This document shows, in pieces, positions 57,801 to 64,000 of a DNA stretch of 64,000 nucleotides. The stretch covers positions 3,770,368-3,834,367 of the forward strand of contig HG738138.1 in NCBI GenBank assembly GCA_000499405.2, given 5' to 3'. The position numbers were made by a program, and so were the translations under genes. Origin of the DNA: Onchocerca volvulus (taxonomy: Eukaryota > Nematoda > Chromadorea > Rhabditida > Onchocercidae). The notes under the pieces were generated by a model. It did no database searches. It was not told the origin of the DNA and saw only the letters and a list, made by a program, of their open reading frames with translations. Position 1 is the stretch's first letter; every line of letters begins with the position of its first letter.

Positions 57801-60800
57801 CCAAGAATAAGAAAATTATAAACAAACCTCCACTTGCTGCCGCTGTGCCACCTGTTGTTGCTGCAATATTGTTGGATCAACAGGAGGCTTATCCCATAAC
57901 CAGTGATTGATGGCACTAACGTCTTGCGGATGCTTTGGTGCCATTATCAGACTGGAATGCAAGCTGGATGATGGGAATGAGAAATCCTTGGAAATCATCA
58001 TAGAGAATGCCAATTCTGTTGGTTCATTCACATAAATAGGATCAAAAACACAACATTTCTAGGTTAAACCAAAAATCTGGACTCACCGAACTCTATTTAG
58101 ATCTCTTCGACACATTTTCAGGTGTTGGTCTCGTTGTCCTTTATACATAAAGTCTTCGTTACAACACGGACAAGGGTTTCGAGGGATAGCTTCTTCCTTT
58201 CCAGCTATCAGATCGTGTTCTCTTCTGAACTTCGTAAAATCAGATTAAAATTCTTTAATTCCATAATCCTAATGACAGGATGAACAAAAAACGTACAGAT
58301 AATGCTGCGAAATCATATTTTCATTGGTGAAGAATTCAGGACAAAGCGCACACTGATATTTCCTTCCATCAAAGTGCGGTGTCTGTCGATGCACCGAAAG
58401 AATGATTCGTGATTCAGTTCGGAAATTACACAGCTGACAAGTATATTGTTTCAGTTTATACGGTTCATTTTTCTTCCGCAAGGCTTCCCATACTGGCTTA
58501 AGCTGCTGTGCAACCTTAAATATAACTTATATGTTTCAAATCTTTAATTAAAAATATAAATGCCATCATGAGTTATACAGATAAAGAGTTCGTACATTTC
58601 CTGTCCTGTGTTTTTCTTCTATAGAGTTCATACATTCATTTCTGTACCAAGTACAGAAATGAATGTACGAAATCTATATAAGAAAAACACAGGACCTTCC
58701 ACTTGGAATCATAGAATGAATATGAACAAACCTGTTTATATGTTTCCATATTTTTCGGAGTTTCAGGTAAATTTTTTGCATGGACGATATCAGAATATGT
58801 TGATTCCTGGACAAGATCTTGTCCAATGTCCATCAGCAACTTGGTCATATGAGGAGCAGGGTGTCCCAATTTCAACAAATGTCGTTCGCGTTTTTCAGCT
58901 TCGGAAAGCTTTGGTCTTTCGTCGCCGAACATTCGTCCGATTACTTTTGACAAAGGTGCATCAGGATCATGTTCGATCAGCAAATCCACAACCTGCAAAG
59001 AATTTAGCGCCTCTGTGGGCTAAATATTTCGATGATCTTCTTGAATCACTGAAGCACTTCAGTTTTATTTCAAAATACTTGGATTTCGCCAAGTTTTTAA
59101 TAAACTAATTAGTACACAGTTCTAATAAATGCAAGAAAATACCTGCGATGGTGGAAAACTAATGGTATTTGGCAATACCAACTGCTTATCCAGTATGAGT
59201 TTCCGGACTGACAAAGGTTCACGTTGTACTTGAATATTGATAGCTCCTAATAATGCATCCAAAACTTTCCTGCAATAAAAATGAAGCAAGGATAAATACT
59301 AAGGACACAAAACATGCACTCACTGATCTTTAAGAATCACTGGATAGCTCCTCTTGAACTGACCAAACTATTAAATTAACAATCTTTTGCCTATCAATTC
59401 TACTTATCTCATAAAATCACTAAAGATTTTCTCATAATCAGAAAAGCTCGTCAAATATCTTTCAGGTGCTAATAGCTCAACAGCCTCTTAACAGAAATAA
59501 AGCAACCGTAGTAATATATCCTTAAATCGATGGCCGATTCAAGCACTTACCTTTCAACATTCGTATTTTTATCGATTGCATCTTTGACATAGGCTTCTAA
59601 CTTGTTCAATAAAGCTTCACCGCTTGTCAATTCTGGTTTCTTTTCCCCTGTCTAAAATGCATTTGATATAAAATCTAGTAAATATTTTGAAAAAAGTTAT
59701 TTTTTATTTTCCCATAATATGATACGCAGCTCTGAAAGAGATGCAACTGAACCTGAGTATCTGGATCGTCTGGCACCGGTGACTTTGCTTTTTTCTTTTT
59801 CGCAGGTGGCTCATCACTTGAATCAGGTTCATCATGGTCGTCATCTAGCTCTGCAAAATTAAGCATTCTATATATAAAGTTTAACCGTGGTAACAGTAGT
59901 AATTCGATAGTCTGTTATCCAAAAATGTAGACGAGAATTGATGGAAAGTTTGGAAGCAAGGTACACATTCGAATCATTAAATTCTTGTTATGTAACATAA
60001 CAAGAATGTCAAAAAATTGTTCTTTTACTACAAAGAGGGAGCTGGCAATGAAGAAAAAAAAAATATAACAGGTAAAAACAAATATGAACTGGAACAAATG
60101 AGATTTGAATCACGATAAATCTTTATAAAGACAGCACTTTCTATTACAGTTGAGATGACAATAATGTAGAATTTAGCACACCGCTTACCTATGCATTCCA
60201 CAGCTGTCGATTTATTAGTACTACTTCCGGTGAATAGCGGTGTCTTACCATTCCCTTTATTTCCGCAAAGATCATTTTCAATTACAATATCCTTTTCTAT
60301 CATATCCAACCCATTACAATCTGTAAAATCTATGTCGACGATCATCCCCGTAAAATTGTTTTAAAATAGAGCGCAACATATGACAAACTTAAGAAAATGG
60401 TTTATAATATGCTATGCAATAAAATTCACAAAAGACTAGTCAAGATGAACACTTTAGAACGATTCTAAAAACGAACCCTTTTTATCAATGCTGCTGACAT
60501 AACCATTTTCACCGGAGAAAGTCGGCCTGGTGCAGTCACCATTAATCCTGTCATGCTGATGCTGTTCTTCATTGTCTACAGCCTTTTCACTGGCCCAAAT
60601 ACCGTTTTTGATTGCTTCTACTGACATATCCAAATAATTTTTCGAATTGTCATTTGAGATCGAATTGTTCTGAGCATTCTTTAACGACGACTGCAAAATA
60701 GAAAATGGATAAAAGTATCAGAGTTTTTGAATTTAACGACCCTGCGAAACAAATCAAGATCATAGCAGCACATTCCGTACAAATAAAAGTGCAAGACAAG

Positions 60801-61036
60801 TGATAATGGTAGTCGACTGTATTCCAGCCTACAAATGATAAGTTCCCTATCATTTATTTAAAGCAAACGAAGATTCAGAATAAGTTACAATTATAAACCA
60901 AGTCAATTTTGAAATCTTTCGAAAAGTTAAAAACTACTTGTAAAGAAGAATCCACGTCAATACCAGCTGATGCATGCAGTTCGTTCTCAATCACTGTACA
61001 ATTGTTAGCTGTCGACTCATCGTCCAATGTAATCAT
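54871..61036 (-). CDS. mep-1: MEP-1, seven-zinc-finger chromatin regulator (900 aa)
   Basis: Nuclear partner of the Mi-2/HDAC (MEC-type) complex that represses germline genes in somatic cells. Exons: 61036-60938, 60690-60477, 60320-60189, 59850-59753, 59651-59551, 59269-59143, 58992-58732, 58514-58297, 58224-58087, 57951-57828, 57657-57529, 57309-57222, 57064-56907, 56309-56145, 56017-55853, 55697-55499, 55157-54871 (2,703 nt, in frame). An acidic N-terminal third carries a nuclear signal ([11 protein letters not shown]). Fingers 1-3 are at about 375-455 (CQLCNFRTE..., CALCPEFF..., CPCCNEDF...). A Q-rich segment follows [14 protein letters not shown]. Fingers 4-7 are at about 650-790 ([30 protein letters not shown]). 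Seven fingers flanking a Q-rich block is the C. elegans MEP-1 layout, with similar length. A TTCTTCAG acceptor with its exon edge at 61066 suggests trans-splicing. Confidence 0.94.
58604..58694. repeat. 91-base near-perfect inverted repeat in a mep-1 intron
   Basis: Left arm 58604-58647 and right arm 58651-58694 are 44 bases each, complementary at 41 of 44 positions, separated by only three bases. It occupies 42% of the 217-base intron 58515-58731. Confidence 0.95.
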
Positions 61037-61046
61037 TTTGCAGCAT
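61017..61046 (-). promoter_or_regulatory. overlapping upstream ORF at the mep-1 start
   Basis: An upstream ATG (61046-61044) lies 10 bases before the mep-1 ATG, out of frame, between the putative trans-splice site (61066) and the start. It encodes nine codons and stops at TGA 61017-61019, inside the mep-1 coding region. It could reduce mep-1 translation. Confidence 0.6.
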
Positions 61047-61066
61047 GCACCGCGAGAATAGAACGA

Positions 61067-63794
61067 CTGAAGAATTACGAACTGAAAACATACATCCTGT
61101 ATTTATAATATGTCAATCCGAAGCAGGACCCCGCGAACGTAACATCTTGGATACAATTGAAAAAAAAAAAAAAAAAAAGAAAAGAAAAAGAAAAAAAGGA
61201 ACATTAAGCGGAGAACTTCAGATTAACGAATGCAAGCAAGCCTTTCAACTCCAGCGAATTTCGTCGAAAGCGCTTGGAATGAAACAGCTATAATGAACAT
61301 CGAAGTGAAAACTGCATTTGACAGCTGAAATATCATCCAATATCCAATTCCAAAAAGTGATCCCTCAAGTCCAGCACTAGCTTCACATCATAGCAATATG
61401 TTCAATCATGTAAATGGAGAGAACGAAAAATATCCCGCACGCCTAAAAACCGAAGATCAAGGCCGGTCCGAAATATTTCTATGTTTGTGGTCACTCAACA
61501 CCATTTCTATAGAAGCTAGAAAAACGATACACAATCCAGCTTTATTTTCCAGATAAATTTCCACGTTGGGAGCGAATAACTAAAATTTTAAAGATCAAGG
61601 AAACTGCCTAAGTAGGTCCTCAGGATAACAGAAGATGCTGCATAAAAACAGACTTCAAGTCAGGATAGCAGTTTTGGATGGATGTCTCTGCACCAACTCA
61701 ATTAGAAGGGATGGTAGTCCTACAAGTTACGTGAAAAAAGAAAACTCGAAACTTCATAAGTACAGTAAAATACTCCCAAACATTCAAGCCTAAAGGTCTG
61801 CAAAATGTGCCTAGTAGCAGCAGAATCGAGGGACGAAAATTGTTAGAAGAGGATCCCGGTCGACATTCGCAATCCGTTCGGTTTCGGTGGGTACAGCTGC
61901 CGCGTGCGAATTCAGGCAGTTGCCGCATGCGAGAGCGTCTATATATCGATCGATCCCAGAGCAACATATACCCCTTCACCACAATATATATTGACGGTGG
62001 CGGTCCACGTCAACTCAACACCAAAACCCACTCGACAGCATTTAAAAAGGAAAAATCTGACCGTGGTTAACTGGAAATCCCTAGTATCAACCCATTTACG
62101 AGAAATCTGCGAAATCCAAGAACTTATCAAAGATGAGACATAAAAGTCTAGGAAGTCTTCGAAATTTTCAGGCTTCTAGTCAGTGGACCAATATCTTTAG
62201 CAGGAATGCATCTTTCACCTCGAACTTGTGGAATACAAAATTAATCTGCATGAAATGAACATTCTAGAAAGAGGTAAGATCTGCAGAGTACAGATTTTTT
62301 TTTTCAAATCCAAATTTGTTATTTACAAAACGATCTGGAAGTCGTGCCACAATATTCCCGAAGAAAACGGAGTAGCTTCGAAAAATGAACGCTCAGCGGT
62401 TAGCGACATTTTGCACCATAAGTTTCAATGTAATAACCAATTATACGGTTACTTTTCTAGCCACTCTTCCAGCCTATCTACTCCTATTAGCACATATTTG
62501 TCTTCTACAATAAGGGTTAAATTCCGTCTAAATATCTGATTAATTTTTTAAGATTTGAAACATCTCGACTAAAGGAGATCCATAAAACTTTTGAATTAAG
62601 ATTGATGATGTTAGAATCCAATGTTTCAGTCTATATCCACCATTATTCCAATCAATATTTCCATTTTTTAAAAAAAAGAGAAACCATATTTCACAATAAA
62701 CTCTTCCAGCTGTTTAAGAGATCCTAGTAACACATTGCTAAGTGTTCAAGTGACAGTCCAGACTGGTCAGCTAAAAAGTTAGTGCTATGTTTGATTTCAT
62801 AATAGTAAAAATAAAATAGGTCAAAATTTTCAATAACTAAAATGCAGGCTTCACTTGCTTTTAATCTTGTTAAGTTCATTTATTTATAGGGCTCGGTGCT
62901 GGGCGGAAGATGTTAAGACTTTCGGAAGAATTTTTCGATGTTACACAGTGCATAATTCTGCCGAACTCCGTTGGCGCTCACTGTTAATATTCAAATTTCA
63001 AATGCGAGCACGACACTTTTGGAACAAAAAAAAGTACAACAGATTTGCCTGATAAGTAATGTAAAGAGTCAGTATGCATATTTGCTTTTCAGCTAGTCTC
63101 TAACCGTTTATGTTTCATGCCCGTCATATGCATACACACATACGCAAACATACATACATACATACATACATACATACACACATACATACATACATACATA
63201 CATGCATACACCACATACATGACAGCTTTGAATTTACAGATTTTGTCCGTAGCAGAGCCTTAACCTAGAATCAAAAGGATTGTTACCTTCCGATTTCCCA
63301 GGTCTCTACAATTCACGCCAATTTTGCATTATCTTCTCACAAAACATTTCTTCACTTGTATCTGGAAATGAAAATCCTTGAGACTACCCAAGGTTAAAAA
63401 ACTTCTTAATTCATTTAATACAATCAATGAATTGCCACTTCACACCAGAAACTCAATGAGAAATAAAGCATTGAGACAGACATTTGCGTGACCGCAGCCT
63501 ACACCACGTACGTGAATCTACTTTACACACGTCCGTCTCCGTACAACATACACGCTCTCCCCAACGCAAAAACCAGCCTACGCTGATACAGACGACGATA
63601 CGCAGCACCGGTACCGACCGACCGAACAAATTGACATTCGCAGGCAACGCCTGAACAATTGATGTAGGTCTTGCCATACCACCTCTTCTTCGTTTGCCTT
63701 CGCCGCATCGTCGCGCGACATCAAGATATCAGTATCGCAGTAGTTGTGTGAACGTCACTGGATAGACAAAGGAAGCACGGCGATACTACCGCTG
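61067..63794. other. region upstream of mep-1
   Basis: Presumed outron and promoter of mep-1, then possible regulatory DNA shared with a + strand gene. It includes a CpG-richer patch at about 61850-61945, a (CATA)n microsatellite at 63131-63220 and a second CpG-richer patch at about 63470-63720. Open frames in the G+C-rich patches lack start, splice and domain support. Confidence 0.5.
63131..63220. repeat. (CATA)n microsatellite
   Basis: About 20 tetranucleotide units, interrupted by short CACA variants. Confidence 0.95.
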
Positions 63795-63864
63795 ATGGGT
63801 CTCTCTGGTTATGTTCCACAGTTCCCATCTGCTTTAGTGCTTCTCCTCGAGATAGTAGCCAAAG
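63795..63864 (+). CDS. possible first coding exon of a gene leaving the window
   Basis: ATG at 63795-63797 followed by MGLSGYVPQFPSALVLLLEI then VAK, a signal-peptide or membrane-like segment, ending at a GTAAAG donor after CAAAG. It sits just downstream of a CpG-richer patch (about 63470-63720) that could be its promoter. The next exon would be outside the window, so this rests on one exon only. Confidence 0.35.
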
Positions 63865-64000
63865 GTAAAGGGGTCATGTTACAGACTAGTGGTACTTTGA
63901 TACTGAGAATACCTGATTTCTGAAAATTTTGAGAAACTCGGAGCTTTAGCTTCGGAGAAAATATAAATTTACTTAAAGTTCAGAAGGCCGCCAAAACTAA

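Noticed and set aside
62855..63052. + strand frame behind a TTTATAG acceptor (RCWAEDVKTFGRIFRCY)
   Set aside because: Two frames look equally plausible and neither connects to other exons.

Overview
The window is 64 kb of nuclear DNA from a nematode, most likely a clade III (filarial or spirurid type) worm. It is strongly A+T rich. Genes are split by introns of about 100-2,300 bases that mostly end in TTTCAG or TTTTAG. The gene set includes the nematode-type MEP-1 and the C. elegans-like Pax6 protein VAB-3. Several start codons sit just behind an isolated TTTCAG acceptor, as expected for spliced-leader trans-splicing. Introns are longer than is usual in Caenorhabditis. The species call is inference.

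Layout, left to right: the 3' part of vab-3/Pax6 (+, 602-7054); a two-exon G-protein gamma gene (-, 9341-10423) that open-reading-frame lists miss; a long gene-poor stretch with microsatellites (10.5-17.9 kb); a three-MAM-domain secreted protein (+, 17884-24889); a BTB-BACK-PHR protein of the BTBD1/2/3/6 family (+, 26798-31728); mitochondrial peroxiredoxin prdx-3 (-, 35396-36805); DNA polymerase kappa (+, 38128-42518); a one-RRM small protein (-, 43911-44727); a mitochondrial HscB/HSC20 cochaperone (-, 46673-48395); a U1A/U2B''-type spliceosomal protein (-, 49104-50722); a tiny single-pass membrane protein (+, 51711-52250); unassigned exon-like pieces (-, 52.5-54.7 kb); mep-1 (-, 54871-61036); and a possible first exon of a + strand gene leaving the window (63795-63864). 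Exons were joined by eye from splice signals and reading phase. For every complete gene the joined length is a multiple of three.

The genes are mostly housekeeping or developmental loci without a shared pathway. Two (prdx-3 and HSCB) are mitochondrial, two (polymerase kappa and MEP-1) act on DNA or chromatin, and two bind RNA. A candidate operon is mep-1 followed about 125 bases later by a new start codon on the same strand.

The most interesting unexplained structures are a 95-base hairpin rich in G:U pairs inside a vab-3 intron, resembling a microRNA precursor; a 60-base hairpin between the U1A and HSCB genes; a 91-base inverted repeat inside a mep-1 intron; a phase-matched alternative last exon of vab-3; a 130-base tandem duplication in an exon-like sequence at 53.5 kb; an approximately 32-base minisatellite at 45.5 kb; and two apparent GC-AG introns. 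No rRNA, tRNA, CRISPR array, intact transposon or viral remnant was recognised.
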